Assembly: GCA_008508345.1 (NCBI GenBank)
Contig: QNGE01003272.1
Location: 1 to 64,000 of the forward strand
Origin: Paragonimus westermani
Taxonomy: Eukaryota > Platyhelminthes > Trematoda > Plagiorchiida > Troglotrematidae
Direction: 5' to 3'
Length of the DNA stretch: 64,000 nt
Positions 1-10,282 of the stretch are shown in pieces (the first letter of the stretch is position 1; every line of letters begins with the position of its first letter). The notes under the pieces are model-generated. The model saw only the letters and a program-made list of their open reading frames with translations, was not told the origin of the DNA and did not search any database. Both the position numbers and the translations under genes were made by a program.

Positions 1-344
1 GGACGACGATCACCTAGCTGTACATCGTTGAGTAACTGCCGTAGTCGTTTGTGTTCGGACATACACACCCGATTCAAGAGCTCCCGTTTTAGAACAGCAC
101 ATGGAGTAAGAGTGACGGGATTGACAATAATGTCTCGAACTTCATGCATAGTTTCTGGCTGGAGTTCAGCAATCACATAATCAAACATAGTGGTCTGTTT
201 GGTTATACGATGTTTGCGAAAAATCGATTCAATCTGCAAAAACCACAGGGCAGGGTCTGATTGCCAGAAAATGGTAAGTTTGACTGATAGTGGTGACACG
301 AATAGGTCCCCAACGTTGCTGTCATCAGTGAGATTCTGCTCCAT
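1..344 (-). CDS. Gag fragment of a CsRn1-like Ty3/gypsy element (runs off window)
   Basis: Reading the minus strand from an ATG at 344-342, the frame is open for 114 codons to the window edge. The product looks like a retrotransposon Gag: an FW...DP..WF block near residues 27-37, an aromatic-acidic I..IF..H stretch, a Y-V-I-A-E-L segment, and near the edge an LK.ELL.R / E..RL.QLL..VQLGD block typical of the Gag N-terminal half in this group. Gag would form the particle that packages element RNA. The frame is intact over the visible part, unlike the Gag at 5554, and the two are clearly different copies or subfamilies. The rest of the element lies outside the window. Family assignment is by motif only. 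Confidence 0.75.
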   Translation of the reverse strand, partial: MEQNLTDDSNVGDLFVSPLSVKLTIFWQSDPALWFLQIESIFRKHRITKQTTMFDYVIAELQPETMHEVRDIIVNPVTLTPCAVLKRELLNRVCMSEHKRLRQLLNDVQLGDRR

Positions 345-462
345 AGCTAGTGATGGACGGACGGTGATTGATGAGAAACACTGCGCGCTAGTGAAGTGCT
401 AAGCGAATAGATCCCAAAGTGAATTTTCGGCGCAAATGTGAGAAGGAGAATTGATCCAAAAA

Positions 463-480
463 CGCGTCGCAGCACCAATT
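463..480 (-). other. putative primer-binding site of the minus-strand element
   Basis: On the minus strand, AATTGGTGCTGCGACGCG lies about 120 bases before the Gag start and directly follows a CCACTACA that could end a 5' LTR. A TTGG(T/C)G...GACG block just after the LTR is the usual position and style of a tRNA primer site in this group. The tRNA was not identified. Confidence 0.35.
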
Positions 481-936
481 TGTAGTGGAGCTCTTAACCG
501 TGATAGCTTGAATACGCAATAACAATTAGCGATATCTCAAAGATAGTCATTGGAAAGGTTAAGTCAATGGATTGGATCTTCATTGTTGGGATTTTGGTGT
601 ACAAGCTTAACGCGGTAACGCTCGTCTGGACCGTGTCCTGTCCTGTTCAGTTGGCAGTCAGTTGTGTTGTTCAGTTGGGTCTGGTGCAGTTGTGTTCCGA
701 TCCGGGTCCAGCCGCGCCATGCATGTCTGTGTATCGACCGCACGGAATCACATCCAATTGGAGCGTTACAATTGGCCCAGTGCGCAGATGGTGACTACGC
801 GCGTGCGTGCGCTCGGGTATGGAAGAGAGCTATCGGGCCGGTGAACAGGCATAATCAGGTTGGGACAATGAGCGTCACTTAGACTAGTCAGCTTGTCAAG
901 TGACAGGACGCGTGAGAGGGCGAGGCTGTGGCTACA
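481..936 (-). repeat. possible 5' LTR of the minus-strand element
   Basis: The segment begins TGTAG and could end CTACA at 932-936, a 5-base inverted terminus, giving 456 bp, close to the 469-bp LTR at 9814. It is more GC-rich than its surroundings. No TATA or poly(A) signal is convincing and no second LTR is in the window, so the outer boundary is a guess. Confidence 0.3.
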
Positions 937-3900
937 GCGTACAGGGACTTTGCAATCATATCCACATCTCGTTTAGTGGAAAAGAAGATGATAGAGCACA
1001 ACCGGATGCTTCTGAAATGAGTTCAAACAGCGAGTGATTGTAGTATAACAGTGGTTTGGCCTCATGCGACTAGCTCTGTAAGGTGGAGTGCGTTTAATCA
1101 ATGCTTGAGCGCAGGTGAGCATTTTTGATCCACAATGGACTTGCTCATGTGCGTACAAAATTGTCAGTTTTCAACCCCTCACATCGTTTTTTATTTCTAT
1201 ATGGGCGACTAACGGTTTCGCGCCAGCAAATTTAGATGGCTGTGTTCAGAAAGAAGACTTCTCGGTAAGAACACCGGATTGTCGGGATGAGGTGTGATAT
1301 GAGCGCTTCGCATACGAATTTCTAAGTGCTGAGGGTGACATTAGTAGGCTGATGAAAACCCTAAGCTGAAGTATAATATACACTTCAACGGACTTTTCTG
1401 AGGCGGACAAGCTGATGGTAATTAAAAAGAATGTTTGCGTCATCGTAATGGAATGCTTCCTCCGAATCACATGAAGTTATGGATGGTTGGCTGTTCAAAA
1501 GGAACATTAAGAGCTTCGCGAGGTATATAAGTACCCAGGTTGATCTCTGGAAAGTGGGGGTTCAAAACGGAAACTTCCAATTCGAGTATAATCTTGCGAT
1601 TAAACTCGGTTCGTTTGATCTAAACAAAGTGAAAGTCTTCCAGCACTGTTGCCAGAAGCAAGCTAAGAACCCCAATGGGATTTGCTTGAATGAATCTCAT
1701 TTTCATCCTTTAGCCAGTCAAAACAATTGTGTCCAATTTTCTAAATGTCCAAGCAACTTCCAAACAACTTCATACTTGATTGTAACCGAACACTATCTTG
1801 AAAAGAAAGAGACAACAAGACACCAAGGAACTAGTTCCCCACTGTTTTGTTCATACGCCCAAGGTTTCTTCAGCCTCCTGCTGACGATTTTCAAGATTAA
1901 CGGTGAGAAAACATTCACACCACAAACGGATCTTATATATTGCCTTACTCGAAGCACACAAGCAAATTACAGCGCAACGGATGAAGGCGCTGTGTAATTG
2001 GAGGTGGTAAAACCTTCAGCACAAACACACACCAGCCACCAAGGAGGACGACTGTTGCGGAAACCTCAGCCGATCTTCAGAACTCAAACAAACGTCGGAC
2101 TGGTTGGGCGGCGCCCAAAGCATCGATTTTTGGAACACGGTCATTCTAATGAGCGTACCTCAAGGTCCAGAAACTTGCGCATATTCGTTACTCGGTCATC
2201 AGGAAAGCTGCGGTATCAACACTCGCATGCTAACTTTTGTGTTAGTGGGTATTGGCAACTTTTGGTCACGAGACAGTGTGGATAAGTGGGATGGTACTAG
2301 TAAAGCAAGCCTCACAACGCGGGTTCTTCAGGATGTCGGGGACGTCGTAAACCGTTTCATCACGAGGTCCGCACTGTCCTTAGCGGATCGGTCATCCCCT
2401 CTGAGGATTTATGTTTTTCAGGTTTTCCACGGCGATAAACGACACTGCCGCTTTTTTGCAGCGAATATCGCAGAAAAATAGGAAGCCATGTTTGCGTTTA
2501 ATAGGACAAAGCCTTGCGAGCTTTGACTATCTTTCTGTCCTAAAGCAACCTATACAGATAAAAAGCTTTTATGTGAAGGGGAGCGGAATGTTTTGTGCAT
2601 TCTTGGGGCCAGTTCACTTAGAATCTTGCCGGTATGAGCACCTTTGGCAATGCACCCCGCCATGAAGGCCACGCGACGTTCAAGCCAGGCGCGATGGCTG
2701 CGAATCTTAGGTCGACCAATACTTTGGGTGTCATACGTGTTACTGTGGAGTATTTCACAAAGAAGAGACGGTGGCAATGAGGGTCACAATGGAAATGTCA
2801 AATTTATAATGTGCCATAATTGCTAGTAATCTTGCATGAAGCTTCGCTGTACGAGAAGCAGTATGTAATGTCTCAAAACAATGGTCTTAACCAGCATTAC
2901 GTAAAACTGTGGGAAATAACATCAACCGAGAGGTAGTTGAGGCTCAGGTCACCAAGAGAGTAACAGTATTAAGTCCACGAAGGCAACACAAATGGGTGAA
3001 AGTTCGATTTCCCTGTAGACATTAAAAGCGATACGTACTGACTGCAGAAAATGTGGTGAAGTTGGATCAAAAGAACAAAAACGTTACGGCCCAGGAGTTT
3101 TCGAGCAACGCGTAGAAGAATAGCGACTACCAGATTTAGACGGACAGTTTGATCGGAGTTTCTACGGTGCTAACTTGAAGCTAGTAACATGTGTAAAAAG
3201 TTGACCGTTTACCCAAACTTTAGCTGTTAACGTCAACTGTGAAAATATGGCATAAATCACAAAGCGGCTGCCAAAAGTTGAATGAACTACATAATGATTA
3301 TAGAGGGTTACCTCACAGATCCCGTTAATAACGCAATCAGAAAACCAAAGTTTCACTTCCGGTGGAACGCGCCGAATGAAAGCAAGTAAGTTGAACAATG
3401 ACCTCCAACTTAATAAACAATGCGTATCGGTGGGTGATTATAGTTAAGTCGTGAAATTGAGGGAGAATTGTTTATGCAGGGGCCATGATAAACGTCTGGG
3501 GATAATTTTCCAACAGATACGTTGATCGCGTGATACACCGTATATCGAACTTCTTCACGAACGTTCATGTCCTGTGGGTGGCATTGGTGCCGTCCATCTC
3601 AACTGCTGCCAGGCTCCTTGTAAATAGTTACAACACATCGCTCTAGGCGCAAATTTAGTGCAGATGGCTGTTTCACGTCAGGAACCCCCTTGAAGATGAA
3701 AAAAGTTCTGTATGCCTTCTACCTGGGTTTTCAGGTCGATCAACGTCAAATATTTCGCTGATGGAAGCTATCCTCCACGACTGTAAACCACCACCTCCGG
3801 AAAAGCCGAAACACCTGGCAGTCGCTCCTGGAATCGGTGTTCTCAGACACACCCCGCGGCGAAGATAAACCAAACCCGTGAGGTGCACAGTGACCTACAC

Positions 3901-4528
3901 CATTCTCTTCATTGAACTTTTCATTCGCAATACCCTCCAGAAGACAATAGCGACGCAAAAATCCGTCAAACAAGCGATAGAATGAAAAGTGTTCGTTGTT
4001 ATTTGCAAGCTAGTATGTTCCATCATAAGAAATTGCGACTAGTTAACTCCTATCCAACGGGTCTATACCCCTTAATCCCAACGAAGTAATCGTTTTTCAG
4101 TGTCCCGAACATCACAGACGACTGTCTTTCTGTGCAACGGGAATGGTCGCATGGTCTGAGTTGATGGTGGCCCGATATAAATGACAACGCCTGAGATTTT
4201 AGTATGCACTTTCAAACTTATCTGTGCACTATGTGTAATCGTGCGGTGAATAATGCATATCAAAGTAGTCTAACCGAGGAAGACTTGTCTTAATCCGGAG
4301 GGGCGGAACAAAAATCATTCGTGTTAGCTTAGTTCACTTGGAATGTTACAAAGCTGTGTTGACATTTTATAATTTTTACGCCTTCGAGAGAACGAGGATT
4401 TGTTACTACGAGCTATTAAATAGATATATAAATGAATAAATAATAAACATTTCTCAGCGTATGTGTAAGAGGCACGCTAGGCTATGCGCGAACACCGCAG
4501 ATATTTACAAAAGATACAAAACGAATAA
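937..4528. other. no recognised gene
   Basis: Scattered open frames are present, the longest being 172 codons on plus at 1479-1997, followed by 125 codons at 2104-2481. Their translations show no domain I recognise, and they lack convincing splice sites or homologues elsewhere in the window. I treat them as non-coding or decayed repeat sequence. Confidence 0.5.
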
Positions 4529-4624
4529 ATGAACAGTGTAGCATGCTGTCAAAGGGGAAGTGAAAAAAAGCAAATGGCCGTAATTTATGAGATTTTGACG
4601 CACGCAACAGAGGAGGAGATAGTT

Positions 4625-5121
4625 CGCTCGCTTCACAGATTTAATCCCCCCAAAATAAGATGTTGCACTAGTTTGGCGAAGCAGGGCGGAAAATCCCCAA
4701 ATCCAGCAAACGGTTGGGCAGAGTCTGACGCAGGATCTCGTCGATTCCTCAGAAACCTCAAAAAGTTGAACATCTCGCGAACCGTTCAGCCAGTACGCAG
4801 TTCTGTGCATTTATCCGTAGTGGAAAAATGTCTTTGCACAATGGATATTTACGGGGATCAGAAAAAGAATGTNCGCTCGCTCCACAGATTTAATCCCCCC
4901 AAAATAAGATGTTGCACTAGTTTGGCGAAGCAGGGCGGAAAATCCCAAAATCCAGCAAACGGTTGGGCAGAGTCTGACGCAGGATCTCGTCGATTCCTCA
5001 GAAACCTCAAAAAGTTGAACATCTCGCGAACCGTTCAGCCAGTACGCAGTTCTGTGCATTTATCCGTAGTGGAAAAATGTCTTTGCACAATGGATATTTA
5101 CGGGGATCAGAAAAAGAATGT
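4625..5121. repeat. 249-bp tandem duplication with an N at the junction
   Basis: Copy 1 spans 4625-4873 and copy 2 spans 4874-5121. I count only two substitutions (a T/C about 10 bases in, and a C/A near 4697/4946). The single N of the window, at 4873, is exactly at the junction. Open frames on both strands run through the unit because it is stop-poor; no product is recognisable. Such near-identity plus an N fits two overlapping contig ends placed side by side, though a very recent real duplication is possible. Confidence 0.85.
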
Positions 5122-5553
5122 AATTTCACACGTTAGATGAGAAAATGTGGGGTTTTAACATTTTTTTATGACCAAAACTGTGTATGCGCAGATTTTGACA
5201 AAGAATTTTTGCGATATGATCATTTTTGCTGGTTATTGGAATACAACATCCTGTGTACTGGTTATTGCGGTATTTTGCTGTGCATTCGGGATTTATTCCG
5301 GCAAACGGAGAATTGAGCCGACGATCTGGAGGGTCGCATGGAATGTGCGTGTAAAAACTTTTGGTGAGCCCGTTCCATATGCTTCTCTTACTGCTTTTCA
5401 CTATTTATTGCACCACTTGTATACGCTAGATTCAATTACTTCTCCCGTAGCCGCGTACTTATATTCACTCGTACATAGCACAACAGCTCATGCCTTGGCT
5501 TCACTAGTTTCTGAGCGTTTGTAATTTTTTCAGAATCCTATGTATATATTTGA
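5122..5553. other. region before the retrotransposon, no 5' LTR visible
   Basis: A 118-codon frame (5168-5524, plus) contains hydrophobic stretches but nothing recognisable. I looked here for a copy of the 3' LTR ends (TGTAGGGA / TCCCTACG) and a primer-binding site and found neither, so the following element seems 5'-truncated or rearranged. Confidence 0.5.
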
Positions 5554-6222
5554 ATGATACAGTCAGATACCTTAGTCCGCAACCCGGGGCTCGCCGAGAT
5601 AGATGCGAATGACAACGCCTTATGCTTTCGTGTCCCCGATTATATCCCGGACGACCCAGAGTATTGGCCAGCGCAGCTTGAGCTGCAATTCCAGTTAGCG
5701 CGCATCACTAGCCAGAATGCCAAATTCACATATTTCGCTACCGCGTTTCCAATGTCGGTCGCACCCTGTGCCCGAGATTTAGTGATTAGTCCACCCGAGA
5801 GCAACACTCACGACGCACTGAAGAACGCATTCTTAGTACGTGCTGTCGTATCGGAAGAGGACCGACTTGAGCAGGCCCTTAGCGGGCTACAGCTAGGAGA
5901 TCTCACTCCATCTCAATTGCTTCGACAGTTAAAACAGGTGGGACAAAATCACAAGATTGACGATAAACTCATGCGTTATCTTTGGATGCGGAGGTTGCCC
6001 GACTTTGTAAAGGCATCAGGTCGAGACACACACAGAAAGTAAACCGCCGAATTGAGAGCAAAAGCGAAAGAACTTTGTCAAGAAATCCAGGCTTTTAAAG
6101 ATTCTCGCTAGGGCCCCGCTTCCAGAGGACGTAGCCGTTCTAGATCGCGTTCAAAAACGGGATATTGCTGGTACCATAACATGTTTGGGACCAAGGCACG
6201 GAAGTGCGCTAAGCCGTGCATT
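5554..6222 (+). pseudogene. broken gag with CHCC zinc finger
   Basis: An open stretch of 162 codons (5554-6042) shows the Gag pattern: a WPAQLELQF block, then F..A..VV.EEDRLEQALSGLQLGD near residues 95-130, and a PSQLLRQL motif. The same frame continues past a TAA at 6040-6042 and a TAG near 6109 into a basic RS-rich stretch and the finger at about 6166-6219 (C-W-Y-H ... C-A-K-P-C, spacing CX2HX9CX3C). In the family the finger binds element RNA. Two stops separate the capsid-like part from the finger, so this copy cannot make full Gag. The start ATG at 5554 is the first in frame; true start uncertain. Confidence 0.8.
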
Positions 6223-6688
6223 TCCTCAATCGCCTCGGGAAACTCAAGTGCCAAGAAGTAATGGCGACAACTGTTGTTGGCAGTCCTACTCCAGGTCGCC
6301 TGACTTTATACACGATGGGAGTTCTAGGCTGCGTTTTCTAGTGGATACAGGCGCTCAGGTCAGTGTGGTACCACCTAGAAGAGAGGACACGCCTCGATCG
6401 ACGCCATTCCGGCTTCAGGCCGCCAATGGAACCCCAATATGCACTTTTGGCACACGCTTCTTGACGTTGGAAGTGGGCCTGCGGCCTGTTTTCCGTTGGG
6501 TGTTGATTATAGCGAATGTGTCCGATGCCATTTTGGGCATGGACTTCTTAAATCATTTTGGGTTGGTCGTCGACCCAGATCATCACAAGCTCCTAGATCC
6601 CTCAACGAGTGTATCCGCTATAGGGACCACTATTTTGACGACTGTCCTCAACTCACGGCTTGCTGAAGCAAGCGGTGACGATGGATAA
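6185..6688 (+). pseudogene. retropepsin-like protease segment of pol
   Basis: The frame is +1 relative to gag. About residue 50 there is the aspartic protease signature L-V-D-T-G-A-Q-V-S-V-V-P, followed by an AANGT segment and, near residue 118, a D-A-I-L-G-M-D-F-L motif (the second conserved ILG.DFL block). In the family the enzyme, acting as a dimer, cleaves Gag-Pol. The catalytic D-T-G is intact, but the segment ends at a TAA (6686-6688) before RT. Whether the gag-to-pol frame change was once programmed or is simple decay cannot be told. Confidence 0.8.
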
Positions 6689-6697
6689 CGCGCGGTA

Positions 6698-7550
6698 TTG
6701 CGTGAATTCACGGGGTTGATTCGTCCACATAACGAGTTACCTGCCTTCATCACGGACGTGGTACACCATATCAAAACGATAGGTCCACCAGTTTTTTCAG
6801 CGACCACGAAGGCTGGCGCCAGACAAACTGCGCATCGTTCGTGCCGAATTTCAACACATGCTGGACATTGGTATAATCCACCTCTCTAACAGCCCATGGG
6901 CGTCTCCTCTGCACACGGTGCCGAAGAGGACAGAAGGTGATTAGCGTCCTTGTGGAGATTATCGTGGATTGAACAATGCCACTGTTCCAGATGGGTACTC
7001 TGTGCCACGTGTCCACGATCTAACTACCAGCCTCGCGGGTGAAGCCATCTTCAGCAAAATTGACCTCGTCTGCGCCTATTACCAGATATCGGTAGCAAAA
7101 GAAAATAAAACCGAGCCGGCTATTACCACTCCATTCGGTTTGTTCGAATTTGTGCGCACGCCTTTTGGTCTTCGTACCACTGCACAGACGTTCCAACGTC
7201 TGATTAACGAAGTCACTCGTGGGCTAGACTTCATTTATGCATATATAGACGGCATCCTCGCGGCTAGCTCTTCCATCGAAGAGCATATAATCCATCTACG
7301 GACGCTGTTTCAACGTCTGGCATCATACGGTCTCACCGTCAATGGAGCTAAGTCCAAACTTGGCCAAGCCTCGTTGAATATTTTAGGCCACAGCATCTCT
7401 GCAGATAGGATTAAACCGCCTGATTCCAAGGTCGAGGCTATTCGATCGTGCCAACATCCCCATACAATTGCCATGCTTCGCCGCTTCGATGGACTTGTGA
7501 ATTATTACCGTCGATTTATTCCAACTGCGCCAAGCTTATGCAACCATTGA
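6698..7550 (+). pseudogene. reverse transcriptase segment, frameshifted, catalytic YIDD altered to YIDG
   Basis: A short frame at 6698 carries the pre-RT block ending I-K-T-I-G-P-P-V-F-S. A frameshift near 6816 moves into the RT frame, with the L-A-P-D-K-L, S-P-W-A-S-P and D-Y-R-G-L-N motifs. A TAG at 6942-6944 interrupts it, and it then runs open from 6969 to 7550. Family motifs follow in order: FSKIDL (first catalytic Asp), F..TPFGL, and YAYIDGIL near 7245. The last should be YxDD, so the second catalytic Asp is Gly and the enzyme would be inactive. The frame is lost again near 7530, where the sequence shifts into the RNase H frame. Confidence 0.85.
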
Positions 7551-8191
7551 CTGATTCAATTCGAGGTAATAAACGAACTTTGCACTTAACCCGTGGAGCC
7601 TACACGGCTTTCGCCAATGTTATACAGGCACCCACCTCTTCAGTCATGTTGCGTTCACAACAACCGGAAACATCGATTGGTATCGCTGTGGATGCATCGG
7701 ACACAGCTATAGGTGCAGTGCTACAGCAAGCAGTTCGCGAGACGTGGCAGCCGATCGCATTCTTTTCTCAACGTCTCAGCCATACCAAAATGCGACACAC
7801 CACCTTCGGTCGTGAACTCTTAGGCGTGTATAGGACTGTGCGCCACTTTCGCCACACACTCGAGGGCCGCGATTTCATTATTTCCACGGATCACAAACCT
7901 CTCGTGTACGCTTTGAGGACTTGCTCCGATAAACATTCACCTCGGGTAACTCGACAGCTAGACAATATAGCCAAGTTTTCTACGGATATCCGCCATTTCT
8001 TCGAAGCTGCAAACTTCGCCGCAGATACTCTATCACAAATGCACAACGTGTCTACAGCCACCGCCTTGATATCACATCACAACATAGCAGCACAACAACA
8101 GTCCGATTGCACGTGTACGGGTGATCTGAAACGCACGAACTTACGCCTTGTCACAATTCCATTGACGTCTTTGCTCGGTACCATTATATGA
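7530..8191 (+). pseudogene. RNase H segment of pol
   Basis: The RT connection and RNase H domain read in the frame open from 7448 to 8191. Visible motifs are VDASD (first catalytic Asp), a Q-P-I-A-F-F-S-Q-R-L-S block, the conserved Glu in F-G-R-E-L-L, S-T-D-H-K-P-L, and a degenerate N-F-A-A-D-T-L-S near 8020. In the family this domain removes the RNA strand from RNA-DNA hybrids. A TGA at 8189-8191 stops the frame, but the same frame reopens directly into integrase, so this is a nonsense mutation rather than a domain end. Confidence 0.85.
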
Positions 8192-9357
8192 GACAATACA
8201 CTGGGGTATCCCAGGCCAGTCGTGCCACATTCGTTGCGGAAAGCGGTTTTTGAAGCGCCGCATAACCTGTCATATCCAGGGATACGCGCTTCACTAAGAC
8301 TGATCGCGGATCAGTCCATCTGGCCTAACATGAATCGGGACGTACGCCATTGGGCCCGTTGCTGTCTTGCATATCAAAGTTCCAGGGTTAACCGACACAT
8401 GAGCACCCCCTTGGATCCTGTTCCAACCCCCGAAGATCGTTTTGAACATGTCCACCTGAACCTCGTCGGGACACTTCCACTTTCGAGAAGCCACACCCTC
8501 CTGCTCACGTGTATCGACCAGGTCACTCGCTGGCCAGAAGCCATACTGTTGTCAGGCACATCAACAGTGTCTGTGGCTCGCGCTTTTGTCGAGCATTTGG
8601 TTGCACGTTATGGTTGTCCGTCGACTATTACAACTGACCGTGGTATGCAGTTCGAATCAGCTTTATTTTCACAACTGACCAAGCTGTGAAGCGTGCACCG
8701 AACACGCACCACAGCATATCACCCACAAGCGAATGGACTCGTGGAGCGTCTCCATTGTCAGATCGAAGCTTCACTGCGTGCTTACGAGCGGATGGATTGG
8801 TTTGAGAGTTTACCCATAGCGCTACTTGTGTCAAGGATGAAAGTACGACCCCAACGTCACTTGTCTATGGTCATCCTTTAAGCCTTCCAGCTGATTTCCT
8901 TCAATCGTCAAACGAAACTGCTGTCGACACTCAAGACTACGCCAACCGAGTAGCCAAATACATGCAATCACTACAACCTAGTGCTACGCGTATTTAAAAA
9001 TCTTCGCCTTACGTTCCCGAAGAACTCAGCAAGCGTGAGTTCGTGTTTCTGCGAACACTGTTAAGAAACCGCTGCAACAACCGTATAAAGAACCTATCCG
9101 TATCACCAAACGGTCAGCAAAAACCTGTGATTGACAGTTTCGGTCAGCACCTCACCGTCTCTATTGACCGCCTCAAACCTGCTTTCACCGACTCACCCCC
9201 TGGTTCGACAACACAAAAATCACCTAAGCATCCATCTACTCCAAACTCTGAATTAGCCTAAGCGTTGCCTTCCGCATCTATTCCTGACGAACTCCCACCT
9301 CAACCTATAACTCGCTCAGGGAGGCGCGTCCATTTTCCCGCGCGCTTTCTGGAGTAG
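8192..9357 (+). pseudogene. integrase segment of pol, with lost catalytic Asp and several breaks
   Basis: The zinc-binding region is seen as H-N-L-S-Y-P-G followed by W-A-R-C-C (one expected Cys is Tyr: C-L-A-Y-Q). The core has V-H-L-N-L-V-G where the first DDE Asp is expected, so that residue is Asn; T-T-D-R-G (second Asp) and N-G-L-V-E-R (Glu) are kept. A TGA at 8687-8689 splits the core, and further frameshifts occur near 8880 and 8990-9140. The C-terminal part has a V-S-I-D-R-L-K-P-A block near 9155 and ends T-R-S-G-R-R-V-H-F-P before TAG 9355-9357, the usual end of Pol in this clade. No chromodomain is seen. Confidence 0.85.
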
Positions 9358-9813
9358 TTTACCTTTTCTATTTAGCATTTTTATAGTTGATAATTCACTA
9401 TGTGTACTCCATGCTCTTGTCGACCAGCAGCTAATAATTTCTTAGGTACGATATCCTGACTCGCTTTACACGGAAGATACCTGCACATAATTGTAAATAT
9501 CCTCAGGCGCTGCAGGACACGCGTTACGTTGGGCATCTGGCTTTTTCTTTAAAGTTCGAGCTTTACCTTTTCTTTATTCCTAGGGCTGACCAGATGCAAA
9601 GCAACGGTTGCTGGACCCAAGGAGAAAACCCTGAACGCCGTAGCACTTTGTGCCTGCGCAGTGAGGAAATCACACCCCATGTCACGCCCTCAGGGGGCGT
9701 TTTCAGGTTTGGTGGCTCGTGCACGGCTGGCCAGCAAGACAGCGGCTTTTGCCCACAAATAAAATTCACAGGTAGAAGGCCTACTACATTAGTCACCCTT
9801 CTAGGGGGGCTGA
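9358..9813 (+). other. 3' untranslated region and purine tract of the retrotransposon
   Basis: Non-coding sequence between the Pol stop and the LTR, more GC-rich than the flanks. It ends CTAGGGGGGCTGA at 9801-9813, a purine-rich tract in the position where plus-strand priming takes place. Around it, CTACATTAG (about 9784-9792) and CTGATGTAG (about 9810-9818) are nearly complementary and could pair as a hairpin. Confidence 0.55.
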
Positions 9814-10282
9814 TGTAGGGAAATCACCTTCGACGTCCTCAAAATTCCAAACTCCGCAGGATGTGAGAGTTGCCTTGCAGTAGCAGCGCGCCGGTTCACA
9901 TTACCTTGTGAAGGTAAATTTACTATAAACCACCAGCATCAAAGTTAGTATGCCGGCATAGGTATCGCAGTTTTGCTCGTAGCTGTATAAAGAATCCATG
10001 TCATGTCTACTGCTGTAGGTTAGATTCACTAGGATAACAATGTTGAGTCATTATCGTTAAAAACGCCGCTTAACCAGTCTAACGCTTGTTTGAATTCTGA
10101 AGGTCGACTGGAATTCTCCGTCAACGCACTCTTCCACTCTGGCGGCTGTTGTGCGGTTGTGCTCAAGGTACTCTCACTTCCAGCTCTCAAGCACTCCTTA
10201 ATTGTTAGGTTCAAGTCTGTTGTGAACGGTGAGTAAATCATTAAATAAAGTTTGTTTGCAGATTCATCGTCATTTCCCTACG
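9814..10282 (+). repeat. 3' LTR of the CsRn1-like element
   Basis: Starts TGTAGGGAAATCA (9814-9826) and ends TCATTTCCCTACG (10270-10282). These match as inverted termini at 11 of 13 positions. The LTR sits just after a purine-rich tract. Inside, a TATAAAG near 9987 and an AATAAA near 10243 are in the order expected for promoter and poly(A) signal. The last base pair CG instead of CA is a likely mutation. Confidence 0.7.

Larger units (their letters stand above)
5554..10282 (+). mobile_element. degenerate CsRn1-clade Ty3/gypsy LTR retrotransposon
   Basis: Domains occur in the order Gag, CHCC finger, protease, RT, RNase H, integrase, then a 3' untranslated stretch, a purine-rich tract and an LTR. 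The Pol order with integrase last is that of Metaviridae-type elements. The Gag finger has spacing CX2HX9CX3C rather than the usual CCHC, the hallmark of the CsRn1 clade. The copy is dead: at least four in-frame stops, several frameshifts, and substitutions at catalytic RT and integrase positions. No 5' LTR is visible, so insertion age from LTR divergence cannot be estimated. Confidence 0.9.

Noticed and set aside
1479..1997. 172-codon open frame as a gene
   Set aside because: Long for chance, but no recognisable motif, no splice sites, and no poly(A) or neighbouring exons; kept only as a note in the gap entry.
4529..5140. 203-codon open frame
   Set aside because: It spans the duplicated 249-bp unit and the N. 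The product repeats itself, the opposite strand is equally open, and no domain is seen.
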